Both the position numbers and the translations under genes were made by a program. A stretch of DNA of 64,000 nucleotides, from positions 1-64,000 of the forward strand of contig NZ_CP010683.1 of the NCBI RefSeq assembly GCF_002407245.1, given 5' to 3'. The stretch comes from Phaeobacter piscinae. GTDB taxonomy: Bacteria > Pseudomonadota > Alphaproteobacteria > Rhodobacterales > Rhodobacteraceae. A model generated the notes under the pieces. It did not search any database, was not told the origin of the DNA, and saw only the letters and a list, made by a program, of their open reading frames with translations. This document shows positions 18,317 to 27,363 of this stretch, in pieces (positions within the stretch are counted from its first letter, which is position 1; each line of letters starts with the position of its first letter).

Positions 18317-21300
18317 ATGCCCGAACTCGAAATCCACACGGTTGGCGGCGGCTACTATCTCTATGACGTCTTCAACTACCTCGCTGCCTTCACCGGCTCG
18401 GGAAACTTTGGAGCACTGATCTATGGCGGCATCGTCGCTGGCGTGCTGGCGGCGGGTCTCCATCTGGCGGTCTTTGGCGCGGCGCGGCAAGCGGTGACCT
18501 ATTTTATCGGCGTCATGCTGGTGGTCACTGTCGGCCTCGGCCCCAAGGCGCGGGTGATCATCATGGATTCCACCGTGCCGCTTGGCATCTACGGCACCGT
18601 GGACAATGTGCCTTGGTCCGTTGCCTGGGTTGGCTCTCTGACATCGAGGGCCAGCGCTTCACTCACCGACGTGATGGAAACACTGCTCGCTGCGCCGGAT
18701 AACCTGACCTACCAGAAGTCCGGTATGCTCTTTGGCTCCACCATTCTGAGCCAGGCGGCCCGCTGGCGCTCGGTCACTCCGGTTGTTCAGGAAACCCTCG
18801 TGAACTTCATGGAAAACTGCATGGTCGATGGCTCGAACATTGGCATTGTCGATGTGGGTGAGCTGGGGCAGGCAGGCAATCTGGTGGCATACATCGGCGC
18901 CAATGTCCCGCAATCTCTGGCCTATTACGATCCGGTTCTGGAAGAAACCACGACCTGCGCAGACGGCTGGCCGCAGATCTCGACCCGTCTCAACAACGAA
19001 GTGCAGAACGTCCTCTTTCAAAAGGCCGCGGCGATGGATCAGAGCCATTTCGCAGCAGATCCCGCGCTCTCGGCCGCCGATATGCGTCAGACACTCAACG
19101 AGTTTCAGACCTTCATTGGCATGACCTCGGCCGGTGCCCAGCAGACCATCCGTCAAACCATGCTGGTCAATTCTCTGGATGGCGCGGTGCAGCGGCTGAT
19201 TGCCTCCTCGGGCAACAACGCGGCGATGACCGCCTATCAGGCGGCGAGGGCGGAAGCCCAGACCTCGGCCAGCTACAGCTCCGTGGGGATTACCGCCCTG
19301 AAATGGGTGCCGCTCCTGAAAATCGTGTTTGAATCGCTCTACTATGCGGCTTTCCCGCTGGCGATGGTCATGATGATGACGCCTCTGGTCTGGAATGTCA
19401 TGAAAGGATACTTCGGGGGCTTCCTCTGGCTGGCTGCCTGGGATCCGCTGTCCGCCATCCTGCATTCCATCGTCATGAAAGCCAGCTCCGGCTATTACCG
19501 GGAGGCAATGGGCTCTTATAGCACTGGTGCGCTCGACTATTCCCTGACCTTCGCCAACTACCTGGGCGTCCGCGCGGTCGAACAGGATGTGGGCACCATC
19601 GCGGGTTACCTGATGATGTCGGTGCCGTTCGTTTCCACTGTGATCCTGTTCGGCGCGAGCCGAATGGCTGGCCTTGCGACCTCGATGCTGAACGTCGGGC
19701 AGGGGGCTGCAATTGAATCGGGCCGCGAAGCGGCCACCGGAAATATCTCTCTCTCCAATGCCAGCATGAATAACTTCGCGGCCAACAAGTGGAACACTTC
19801 CTCGGTGCATGATGCAGGGGCCGCCACTGTGCGGATGGCAAATGGCGCGATGCGGACCGTCAACGCGGACGGATCTTCGACCTTCGCCACCGGCACCGCC
19901 CAATCGACCGGCGGCATGTCGGCACGGGTGGGTCAGACGATCCGGGAAGAGGTTTCGGACCGGAAAGAGGCCGCGATCCGCAATGCAACGTCGCTGCGCG
20001 ATGAGTGGAGCACCGCGCTTAACCAGACCGCCGCAAACTATGCGAATTTCGGCCGGTCCTTGGCCACTGGCACCAGCACCGCTAGCGACAGCTCTACCTC
20101 TCAGAGCCACCGATGGACTGAAGAGGCCAGGAAGGCACATACAGCGGTTGAGAAATTCGCCAAGGAACACGGGATCTCAGTGGACGCTGCATACAAAGTT
20201 GCACTAGCAGCGGGCGCGAAGGGTGGCCTCGGTGCTGGTAAGAAAGAAATTTCAGTTGGTCTTGATGGAAGTATCATCGGAACCGGCTTGGACAGTGATG
20301 CCTACCGCCGTGTTGCTTCCGCCGCGCGAGACTCCGGCTTGACAGAAACCGTTGCCAAATACGGCGATGCAGTGAACTCGATCAGGGCAAGCGAGACCAG
20401 CAGCCTGACCAATACCGAAGACGGTGGAGAACGCTGGAGCATCGACAATGCGCAGCGCAAAGGCAACGCATATGCAGAGGCTCGAGAGGAAGCCGAAACT
20501 CTGGCCTCAGCAGAAAGCAACCTCTATTCGCACGGCATCAGCTATGACGGCCAGCTGACCGACGCGGTGATCGGCGAATGGCGTGAGGCTGGATACAGTG
20601 AGCAGCAGATCTCCGGCTTCCTCAATCCGAAGTCCACCGCTGGTGTGAAAGCCCAAGAGGCCGCCGTGGAGAAAGTCCTGCCCGGGTTGCTTCAGGAGCT
20701 TGGCCTGGATCGGCCGAACCCGGGCTTAGCCGAAGCTCATACGCTTTCCCGCCCAAAGGAAGAAATCACCACCCAGCGCCTGCCATCGAGCGGCATGGAC
20801 CATCACAAAGAGTTTGGCCGGATCACCGAGGCTACCACCAAGGTTCAAGGGGCCATGGAAAACCATAGGACTGCCTTGTCTGAGCAGGCAACCTCCAAAG
20901 CGACAGAAAATGAGCGCGCAGTGGTAGACGGTCAGGATTTCGGAGTGGTTCCGGGCGCGCTTCAGAAGGTTTGGACGACCGGAGAGGACATCGTGGACAG
21001 CGTTCTCGACGCAGGCTCGGCTGTATCCTCTGCGATCACCGGCACACCTCAGCTCTCCAACTACGACCGGGATGTGATGATCCGGACCATCGCCGGAGAA
21101 GCTGGACGGGAAAGTGACACTGGGCAGGCCGCTGTGGCGCATGTGATCATGAACCGGGTTGCAGATGAGCGTTGGGGAGACAATCCGGCCGAGGTCAGCC
21201 TGCAGCTCAAACAGTTCTCTGCCTGGAACAACGGCGTTGGCGGAAACAGCCTGCCCCTAAATCTCGAAGAAGGCAGCGCCGAATATGAGCGGATCGGCCG

Positions 21301-21514
21301 GATTGTCGATGGCGTTGCCGCCGGACAGATCCCCGACGTGACCGGCGGTGCGACACACTATTACTCACCAAAAGGTATGGCCGCGCATGTGGCCGCCGGG
21401 GAGCAAACCAATGAGGTGCCCACTTGGCTCTCACGAGAATCACAGGCGCGCGGGCGCCAGAATATTCAGATCGGCGGTCACATTTTCACCGGTCTCAGAA
21501 GGGAAGGCGAATGA
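18317..21514 (+). CDS. traG: TraG with a C-terminal SleB-type cell-wall hydrolase domain
   Basis: A 1065-residue protein. Residues 1-480 are the TraG N-terminal membrane domain (several spans, e.g. AMVMMMTPLVWNVMKGYFGGFLWLAAWDPL). A polar, low-complexity helical region rich in Ala/Ser/Thr follows (to ~910). Residues ~915-1065 form a cell wall hydrolase domain of the SleB/Hydrolase_2 type (DRDVMIRTIAGEAGRESDTGQAAVAHVIMNR, later GATHYYSP). TraG functions in mating-pair stabilisation and entry exclusion. The appended hydrolase presumably opens peptidoglycan for the channel, a job usually given to a separate lytic transglycosylase. The last gene of the main tra operon. Confidence 0.9.
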   Translation: MPELEIHTVGGGYYLYDVFNYLAAFTGSGNFGALIYGGIVAGVLAAGLHLAVFGAARQAVTYFIGVMLVVTVGLGPKARVIIMDSTVPLGIYGTVDNVPWSVAWVGSLTSRASASLTDVMETLLAAPDNLTYQKSGMLFGSTILSQAARWRSVTPVVQETLVNFMENCMVDGSNIGIVDVGELGQAGNLVAYIGANVPQSLAYYDPVLEETTTCADGWPQISTRLNNEVQNVLFQKAAAMDQSHFAADPALSAADMRQTLNEFQTFIGMTSAGAQQTIRQTMLVNSLDGAVQRLIASSGNNAAMTAYQAARAEAQTSASYSSVGITALKWVPLLKIVFESLYYAAFPLAMVMMMTPLVWNVMKGYFGGFLWLAAWDPLSAILHSIVMKASSGYYREAMGSYSTGALDYSLTFANYLGVRAVEQDVGTIAGYLMMSVPFVSTVILFGASRMAGLATSMLNVGQGAAIESGREAATGNISLSNASMNNFAANKWNTSSVHDAGAATVRMANGAMRTVNADGSSTFATGTAQSTGGMSARVGQTIREEVSDRKEAAIRNATSLRDEWSTALNQTAANYANFGRSLATGTSTASDSSTSQSHRWTEEARKAHTAVEKFAKEHGISVDAAYKVALAAGAKGGLGAGKKEISVGLDGSIIGTGLDSDAYRRVASAARDSGLTETVAKYGDAVNSIRASETSSLTNTEDGGERWSIDNAQRKGNAYAEAREEAETLASAESNLYSHGISYDGQLTDAVIGEWREAGYSEQQISGFLNPKSTAGVKAQEAAVEKVLPGLLQELGLDRPNPGLAEAHTLSRPKEEITTQRLPSSGMDHHKEFGRITEATTKVQGAMENHRTALSEQATSKATENERAVVDGQDFGVVPGALQKVWTTGEDIVDSVLDAGSAVSSAITGTPQLSNYDRDVMIRTIAGEAGRESDTGQAAVAHVIMNRVADERWGDNPAEVSLQLKQFSAWNNGVGGNSLPLNLEEGSAEYERIGRIVDGVAAGQIPDVTGGATHYYSPKGMAAHVAAGEQTNEVPTWLSRESQARGRQNIQIGGHIFTGLRREGE

Positions 21515-21516
21515 GG

Positions 21517-21747
21517 TCAATACCGATGATTATACGCCGAAAAGGCGCCGAAAAGGCCCCGCGAGTCGCTCAGGTCATGCTCAACGGTATGACTGCCGTC
21601 GTTGTTCCGCAGCAGCCAGACAACAACCCAGATTGCACCTGCGCCGAGATAGAACAATCCGATGGTTTCGAGCTGCAGGACAACAAGCACGGCGAAGCCC
21701 ACCAGGTAGGCGATTTCTTTCCAAAATTTCGTCATCAGGCGTCGCAT
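21517..21747 (-). CDS. Small two-span membrane protein, convergent to traG
   Basis: Read on the opposite strand, the ATG at 21747 has AAGGAG eight bases upstream and encodes 76 residues with a hydrophobic hairpin (IAYLVGFAVLVVLQLETIGLFYLGAGAIWVVVWLL). It ends two bases after the traG stop, so the genes converge. I do not recognise it. Small membrane proteins next to traG include entry-exclusion proteins (TraS-like), which is a reasonable but untested guess. Confidence 0.5.
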   Translation of the reverse strand: MRRLMTKFWKEIAYLVGFAVLVVLQLETIGLFYLGAGAIWVVVWLLRNNDGSHTVEHDLSDSRGLFGAFSAYNHRY

Positions 21748-21841
21748 AGGGGCTTCTCCTTTAGGGCGAACAAGCATAGCAAAACACTCCTAAACAGGCA
21801 ATGAAACCGCAGCAATTCTAAGAACAGAAAGGAAACGGGCA

Positions 21842-22591
21842 ATGATTTTGAGCAACACAACATGGGGCAAGGCAGTTTTGGCGGCAGCAGTGGGTCTCAC
21901 CATGACCACGGCCCCTGCCGCCGCTGAAACGCCGCAGGCCGATTTCGAGTTTGATCAGCGCGTGCGTGACGCACTTCTTCGCAATCCGGACATCATCCTG
22001 GAAGTGTTCGCTCTGCTGGAAGCAAAGGAAGAAGCCGCCAAAGCCGTGAAAGACCAGGAACTGATCGCCAATGTGACTGACGAGCTGTTTGAAGGGCTCG
22101 ATCCGGAAAAGCCGATCCTGGTGGAATTTCAGGACTACAACTGCGGGTATTGCCGCCGGGCGCACCCCGTTGTCGCCTCTCTGAAGGAAACCATGCCTGA
22201 CCTGCAGCTGGTGATCATGGAAACACCTGTCCTGGGCAAGGAATCGGAGTTCACCGCCAAGGTGGCTTTGGCGCTGAAAGCGCTGAAGGGCATGGACGCC
22301 TACCGCGAATTTTCCGATGCCATGATGTCGGTACAGGGAAAGGCCAGCGCCGCAACTTCTATCCGCCTGCTGGTGGAGCTGGGCCATGAACCGGAAGAAA
22401 TCACCGCTGCGGTGAATGAAGGCATCGGCGCAGATGATCTGGAAAAGGCCAAGCGCCTGGCCGCTGCACTCGGCGCAACCGGCACCCCGTACTTTGTGGG
22501 GCCCGGCGGCATCATCCGCGGCGCGGCTCCGGCCGACCGGCTGCAGGCTATCACAACTGCGTCGGCAACCGATGACTCCACTGGAAACTGA
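21842..22591 (+). CDS. DsbA-family thiol:disulfide interchange protein
   Basis: A 249-residue periplasmic protein with a signal peptide (to about residue 28, AAAETP) and a helical N-terminal extension like Com1/BdbD proteins. A DsbA-type thioredoxin domain follows, with active site YNCGYCRRAHP near residue 100 and cis-Pro segment TGTPYFVG. It should oxidise or isomerise cysteines of secreted transfer proteins such as TraN, TraU and TraH. It is the third thioredoxin-fold protein of the region. A purine-rich GGAAACGGGCA precedes the ATG. Confidence 0.9.
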   Translation: MILSNTTWGKAVLAAAVGLTMTTAPAAAETPQADFEFDQRVRDALLRNPDIILEVFALLEAKEEAAKAVKDQELIANVTDELFEGLDPEKPILVEFQDYNCGYCRRAHPVVASLKETMPDLQLVIMETPVLGKESEFTAKVALALKALKGMDAYREFSDAMMSVQGKASAATSIRLLVELGHEPEEITAAVNEGIGADDLEKAKRLAAALGATGTPYFVGPGGIIRGAAPADRLQAITTASATDDSTGN

Positions 22592-22739
22592 GAAAGGTGT
22601 CGCGGCGGGCCATGGCAGCAATACCTCTGCAAAGGATGAGGCCCACAGCCGGGCATAGCAAAGCCCACCGCTGACAAACAAGTTAAGCAAAAAGGCCCAT
22701 GAGTAAAGGCGGCCACACAATTCGAAAAGGGATTTTCCA

Positions 22740-23228
22740 GTGAAAACGATCAAGCGAGCAGTTGCAGTTGCGGGCCTGATGGGCCTGGCCGGTTGCATGG
22801 GAAACACCTCCCAGACCTCGGCCAATATCATGGGGCTGCAATCTATGGCAGGCGTCCAGCGCGCGGCCCAGGCCCAGCCTTCGGAAAAGGATCTCGCCAT
22901 GAGCTGCAGCGAGGTTAAGGAAGAGTTGGGCACGCTCTACGCGCGCAGCGAGGCGATCAACAAGGCAGAACGGAAACGAGAGCGCAAAGCCAACTTGACC
23001 GGCGGCCTCATGGAGGCGGGCCTGTCTGTCCTCGGCGCCGGTGCCATCGCCAACGCGGGATCAGCCCAGTCAATTTCCAACGTGGGCACAGCCACCGCTG
23101 TAGCCGGCACCGCAGCCAGCGGCGTGCGCGGATCCGGCGGCCCTGACGCCCAAACCTACAATACGGCACTAGCGATCGCAGAACGCAGCGCGCTCCTGGA
23201 GCGCGTAAAACTCGCCAACGGCTGCTGA
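22740..23228 (+). CDS. Lipoprotein of unknown function at the end of the tra region
   Basis: A GTG start opens a 162-residue lipoprotein with lipobox LAGC (Cys ~19), a helical charged segment (ARSEAINKAERKRERKANLTGG) and a Gly/Ala-rich middle (GLSVLGAGAIANAGSAQSI) resembling a membrane-active hairpin. The C-terminus is LERVKLANGC. Not recognised by name. Its last codons and downstream leader are repeated in decayed form at 34.4 kb. Confidence 0.65.
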   Translation: MKTIKRAVAVAGLMGLAGCMGNTSQTSANIMGLQSMAGVQRAAQAQPSEKDLAMSCSEVKEELGTLYARSEAINKAERKRERKANLTGGLMEAGLSVLGAGAIANAGSAQSISNVGTATAVAGTAASGVRGSGGPDAQTYNTALAIAERSALLERVKLANGC

Positions 23229-23266
23229 AGCCCCGCAACTGTCTCATGAAAAGAGGAAACCACGAG
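23169..23266 (+). repeat. Lipoprotein gene tail plus leader, copy A of a dispersed repeat
   Basis: This stretch (end of the lipoprotein gene, then CCCCGCAA, then AGAGGAAACCACGAG at 23252-23266) aligns with 34390-34487. The last 15 bases are identical and sit the same distance, within one base, after CCCCGCAA in both. Sequence after base 23266 differs completely, marking the left edge of the accessory island. Confidence 0.6.
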
Positions 23267-23509
23267 AGCCCATGCTTTTAGCGTATGGCGGCACGTGGAT
23301 CCTGAAACCAGAGGACGCAAAGAGAAAATCGCGCACGAGATCGGTTTCTCGACGAACCGCGCAGCGCAGCATCTGCGAACCGGGCGGTCCGGGATGCTCG
23401 CGCTCGCGTCATCAATGCTCTTCTCGGTGGCGGCGGGCTCGAAGCCGACATGCGGCGTCGCGGCGGCAGGTTTGCAGCGCTTCCCGAGTTGGTCACCGCC
23501 GCAGTATGA
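23267..23509 (+). pseudogene. Remnant of a gene 3' end (frameshifted)
   Basis: One frame reads AFSVWRHVDPETRGRKEKIA; near base 23355 the sense continues in another frame (DEPRSAA then RDARARVINALLGGGG) and ends with a clean stop after ALPELVTAAV. That pattern is what a single frameshift in a decayed coding sequence produces. I cannot name the family. The remaining 23510-23861 shows fragments of open frame on the minus strand but nothing recognisable. Confidence 0.35.
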
Positions 23510-23861
23510 CGCCAGCCAGCCCAAACGCGACCTTCATATCAGGCGCAGCGATTGCTTCGCTGCGGGTGCGAAGCATTTTGGCCAATTCCCCAAACCGGCC
23601 ATCCAGCAGGTGGTGGCGGCACCGGCTGATGCTACGCTCCACACCAAGTGACGCGATGCGCAGGAAGCCGCCGCTGCAAAGTTGCGATCCGTCTTCGCCC
23701 TTCGGAGCCTGACCGGCCCAATGCTGCCGTTCATAGAGGATATGGACTGCTGCGATGCGACCTGACATTCTGGACTTTCGCCGCGCATGCAAAGTCTAGC
23801 GGCCAACAGCTCACGATGCTCCAGCAGATCGGCATTGATAATCATGCCTACCAGAACGCAG

Positions 23862-24641
23862 TTAGCTGGCGAAGTTGTCAAATAGAGACAATTGCCGCGT
23901 GGGTAGCCACTGAAATGCAGTGCTTTGGTCCCACTCCAAAGCTCTGGCCCTCATGTCTGCCAGCAACGTTTCTGACAGCCTCTTGCGGGAGAAGCTATTT
24001 GCTTCGTAGGACAATATCTCCTCATTGGAGATGTCCTTAAGCCGAGCTACAACGAATGCAGAAAGCCTTGGCCCGGTCTGAATTTCATCAGACAAGCAAA
24101 TTGTTCGGAGTGTGCGGACTAGTGCGCCAACTGCGTTCGGGTTGTCCTCCAGTATGAGCTCCAAATACTTCTGAGAAAGATCAGAAAAATAATCCTGGCC
24201 GTGGTGAAGCGAACTAGAGCGCCAGTCATATAGAATTGCGTCCCAATTGAAGAAGGTGGTTTCAAGAAGGGACAAAGGACTGTGAGCTTCGACTACACCT
24301 TCTGCAAAAGCCCAAGTTCGCGAGACCTCCCACACATCAAAGTTCCATCGCCCAAAACGAACACGATGCCCACCAAACTTGTTTTGAACTGCTTCGTACC
24401 GCCCCAAGGTGTCCATGAAGGTTTCACGATCATGAACCTGAACAACCGTATCTACATCGCTGGCGAAGCTCGGCGCACCTAAAAGGGAGATGTCCCTGAG
24501 CGCTCCACCGAAGATAAAAATATCTGCACAAACAGATACTTCGTCAATGAAGCGCCCAACGGCACTACGTTCAGCAATCGGCTCATCAAAGAAGCGACGG
24601 ATACGCTTCTTGGCGGCTTTCTGGTCAAGTGCAGGTTTCAT
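23862..24641 (-). CDS. Pol-beta-type nucleotidyltransferase of the accessory operon
   Basis: A 259-residue soluble protein. The head resembles the tRNA nucleotidyltransferase/poly(A) polymerase fold: FIFGGALRDISLLG (GG-x-x-RD) at ~43, SDVDTVV (DxD metal ligands) at ~62, and a third acidic strand NFDVWEV at ~100. No CCA-enzyme tail is evident, and the C-terminal half is helical. It lies eight bases after the dGTPase-like gene, last in a four-gene minus-strand operon. Such enzymes transfer nucleotides to RNA or protein; with a dNTP hydrolase upstream, a defence or toxin-like role is plausible but inferred. Confidence 0.75.
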   Translation of the reverse strand: MKPALDQKAAKKRIRRFFDEPIAERSAVGRFIDEVSVCADIFIFGGALRDISLLGAPSFASDVDTVVQVHDRETFMDTLGRYEAVQNKFGGHRVRFGRWNFDVWEVSRTWAFAEGVVEAHSPLSLLETTFFNWDAILYDWRSSSLHHGQDYFSDLSQKYLELILEDNPNAVGALVRTLRTICLSDEIQTGPRLSAFVVARLKDISNEEILSYEANSFSRKRLSETLLADMRARALEWDQSTAFQWLPTRQLSLFDNFAS

Positions 24642-24649
24642 CTTTTTCC

Positions 24650-26092
24650 TTAGCAGCGAAGCTCTCTAAGTTCCCGCTCGAAGCTTAGTGCGAAGCCGTC
24701 TGTCATACCAGAGATCATGTCTGTGAGCAATTGACAGCGGCGATAACCCAACGGAAGGTCTTCGTTCGGGCTTTCGAAAACTCGCCGGTAATTCTCCGAG
24801 ATGCGTCCGTAGGCGTACTTCTCAAAAGGAGTTCCGGGATGTCCTTTGGTCTCCTTCTGGGGGTCGCCACGGCTAACGATGGCAGGCCAAAGCATATCCA
24901 TGATTGAATGGATAACTTTGTGCCCTTCCAGTTCCAGCTCAAGAACACTTCGGTGCTTGTAGGCGTTCTCGAACGCAAAACCTTTAAGTTTTTTGCAAAG
25001 CAATGCAGCACTCGACACGGAAATGAGATCGTCTTTCAAAGCGCCTTTCTCGATATCGGATTGCCTCTCTAGGAAAGCTTCAATGACCGCAGAAACCATG
25101 TTTCCGATGGCAAACACCCGGAACATCTGGGTTGAAAGATCATTTACTTCGTTCGGCGATAGTTTCGCGTCTTTGTGCTTTTTGTGCTGTGCGTCCGCTC
25201 GCTCGCAGACATCTTTGATCACAGCGTCGGTTTCAGGTTCTCCGTCCGCCCCAGCTTCGAGATAGCTGATCAAATCTCTGTAGGAAACCAGCCCTTTCTT
25301 TACCGCATCTTCCACATCCAAAACCGAATAAGCAATGTCGTCGCTTGCTTCCATCAAAAACGTTAACGGATGCCGCACCCCCTCTTTCAGACCGGTCTCT
25401 TTCCAAACGTCCGCCACCACATCCAGTTCGGAATGAAAGCACCCGAACTTTTTGGTCGCAATATTCGACTTATCCTGTTGCTCCGAGGTCCCAGGGTACT
25501 TCATTAGGGCAGCCAACGCGCCGCACGTAAGGTTGAGCCCAAAGTTGTCGTTCATAATCTGGAGCTTGGTGAGCACGCGAAGCGCTTGGGCATTACCTTC
25601 AAACTTTTCAAAGTCCCGACGCATACGCAACTTCACATCGGAAGAAATATCCAGGTTCTCGCAATCAAGGAACTTAAATGCCTTAGCCTCGTTTTTTTTG
25701 AACCAGTCTCCTATGGCATACTCACCTTGATGGCCGAATGGCGGGTTGCCGATATCATGCGCGAGCCCCACTGTCGCGAGAATTGAGGGCAGATCGCGCT
25801 TATGCTCAGCTAATTTAAAATTGCCCCCCCCGCGATGAGCGAGTGAAACACCAATACTCCGTGCAATATTGGACACCTCATGGGAATGAGTAAGGCGCGT
25901 TCTAACGCTGTCGTTTTTCTCCAAAGGGAATACTTGGGTTTTGTCCGCTAACCGCCGAACAGGAGTGCTAAAAAGAACTCGGTCATAATCGCGCTCAATT
26001 TCCGTTCTATCGCCGCCTGCATTTAGCGGCTGCCCGTCTTTCTTGTGCATGTCCTTACGCCGGGTTGCGGACATAAGTTTTTTCCAATCCAT
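24650..26092 (-). CDS. dgt: dGTPase-like HD-domain dNTP triphosphohydrolase
   Basis: 480 residues of the deoxyguanosinetriphosphate triphosphohydrolase family, which cleaves dNTPs to nucleosides and triphosphate. The ATG at 26092 (MDWKKLMSATRRK) follows GGAG, and residues 1-70 match the usual start (ERDYDRVLFSTPVRRLADKTQVFPL). Metal ligands: His in RTRLTHSHEV, His-Asp in LAHDIGNPPFGHQGE, and the late Asp in SDDIAYSVLDVEDA. All are intact. dGTPases occur as housekeeping enzymes and as anti-phage dNTP-depleting effectors; the operon context favours the latter by inference. Gap to TcmP is 38 bp. Confidence 0.88.
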   Translation of the reverse strand: MDWKKLMSATRRKDMHKKDGQPLNAGGDRTEIERDYDRVLFSTPVRRLADKTQVFPLEKNDSVRTRLTHSHEVSNIARSIGVSLAHRGGGNFKLAEHKRDLPSILATVGLAHDIGNPPFGHQGEYAIGDWFKKNEAKAFKFLDCENLDISSDVKLRMRRDFEKFEGNAQALRVLTKLQIMNDNFGLNLTCGALAALMKYPGTSEQQDKSNIATKKFGCFHSELDVVADVWKETGLKEGVRHPLTFLMEASDDIAYSVLDVEDAVKKGLVSYRDLISYLEAGADGEPETDAVIKDVCERADAQHKKHKDAKLSPNEVNDLSTQMFRVFAIGNMVSAVIEAFLERQSDIEKGALKDDLISVSSAALLCKKLKGFAFENAYKHRSVLELELEGHKVIHSIMDMLWPAIVSRGDPQKETKGHPGTPFEKYAYGRISENYRRVFESPNEDLPLGYRRCQLLTDMISGMTDGFALSFERELRELRC

Positions 26093-26130
26093 TACATTCT
26101 CCAAAATATTCGGTTGCCATCCGCTTCGGA

Positions 26131-27342
26131 TCAAAGAAAGTGAAATGACCTTTGAGGCGTCAGTCGTATTGTGTCTGTTCGTTTTATCATCTGTGGCTTC
26201 CGCCGTCTTCCGCCCGTTGCGGTCAAAACCTCTACTTCTGGTGATTTGATTAGCGCGCTGTTGAGATCGTCGGAGTGCGCAGGGGTTTGGTTGTATGTTT
26301 GATCGAAAAAGTCTGCGACGGATAGAGTAGCCTCAGGAGTGCAATCTCTGAGGAACTTAGGTATGTCACCCAAAAGCTCTTCTCTTGCTCCTCGCCGCGA
26401 GTTCGCATCAAACAGGTACAGCGAAGCATCCTCGATAGAGTTATACCTCAACATTTGTAGACCGGACCGACCGACATGCGCTTGCGAGTTCTTTTTCCGG
26501 TGCAATATATCGTTGTAAACCTGTCGGGCCCGGAAAGAATTTGCGAAATGTACTAGCCAGTACTCCCACCCACTTTGGTTGTTAATCGAGAACGGGCTCA
26601 CGAAGTTTGCCAGCGTTTGAAACTCCTCAAATACAACCTTTTCGACGGCCGCAAGCCACTCCTTCTTGGTCTTGTGTAGGGAGATTTCTGAAATCTGTCC
26701 GTCAAACAATCTCTTGTCTTGCCTTCTCGTGGGACTGATGAATGCCAAGAAGGATTTGATAGAAAATGTTAGGAACACTTCGGAAGATCGCGTCAACGAA
26801 AGAGCTGTGCGAAGATGGCCTTCCGATACATCAGCATGACCATACTGATCGAGGTTGAAGATGGTGTTTCGAACCCTTGAGGCCAAAACCATTTGCGCAA
26901 TACTTGAGAGATTTCTCCCGAAATCGCCTTCGAAGTACTTCACGCGAAACATGGCACCGTTGTGCTCGTCTTGGTGTTCCAGCAAGAATGTATTAACACT
27001 ACTTTGCAGGGCCAGTATAGCAACAGGGGAAAGATCATTGAAATACATGAAGAACTCGAAGGAAATCGGTTTGAACCCGTCTATTTTCCTTCTGAGATTC
27101 ACCTCGGCGCTCACTGATTTAAGCGTTTGAAGCACCATCAGGGGGGAACCGAGCGTACCACATTCGTATGCGCCGGCCCCGCAGAACCCATCCACAAAAG
27201 ACAGCCGAAATCTCTCTTGCTGAGGCAAACTGCATCTTACGCGAACGTACTCGTGAAGGTACTCTTTAATAATCTCAAGTTTGATCTTGGAGTGCGGCCC
27301 AATCTTAGCACCGTTTTCCCAGTCATACTGTCTCTTAACCAT
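26131..27342 (-). CDS. tcmP: Three-Cys-motif partner protein TcmP
   Basis: A 403-residue soluble protein recognisable as TcmP, the family found beside three-Cys-motif DUF5131 proteins. A methyltransferase-like nucleotide-binding loop, FVDGFCGAGAYECGTLGSPL (about residues 48-67), is followed by a second acidic strand (FNLDQYGHADVS, ~168). The C-terminal half is helical and basic. GGAG lies nine bases before the ATG. It sits 21 bp after the DUF5131 gene, so the two are surely co-expressed. Function is unknown; the Rossmann-like motif suggests a SAM-dependent reaction on nucleic acid or nucleotide, which is inference. Confidence 0.85.
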   Translation of the reverse strand: MVKRQYDWENGAKIGPHSKIKLEIIKEYLHEYVRVRCSLPQQERFRLSFVDGFCGAGAYECGTLGSPLMVLQTLKSVSAEVNLRRKIDGFKPISFEFFMYFNDLSPVAILALQSSVNTFLLEHQDEHNGAMFRVKYFEGDFGRNLSSIAQMVLASRVRNTIFNLDQYGHADVSEGHLRTALSLTRSSEVFLTFSIKSFLAFISPTRRQDKRLFDGQISEISLHKTKKEWLAAVEKVVFEEFQTLANFVSPFSINNQSGWEYWLVHFANSFRARQVYNDILHRKKNSQAHVGRSGLQMLRYNSIEDASLYLFDANSRRGAREELLGDIPKFLRDCTPEATLSVADFFDQTYNQTPAHSDDLNSALIKSPEVEVLTATGGRRRKPQMIKRTDTIRLTPQRSFHFL

Positions 27343-27363
27343 GCTGAAGGCGCTCCAGTAACC

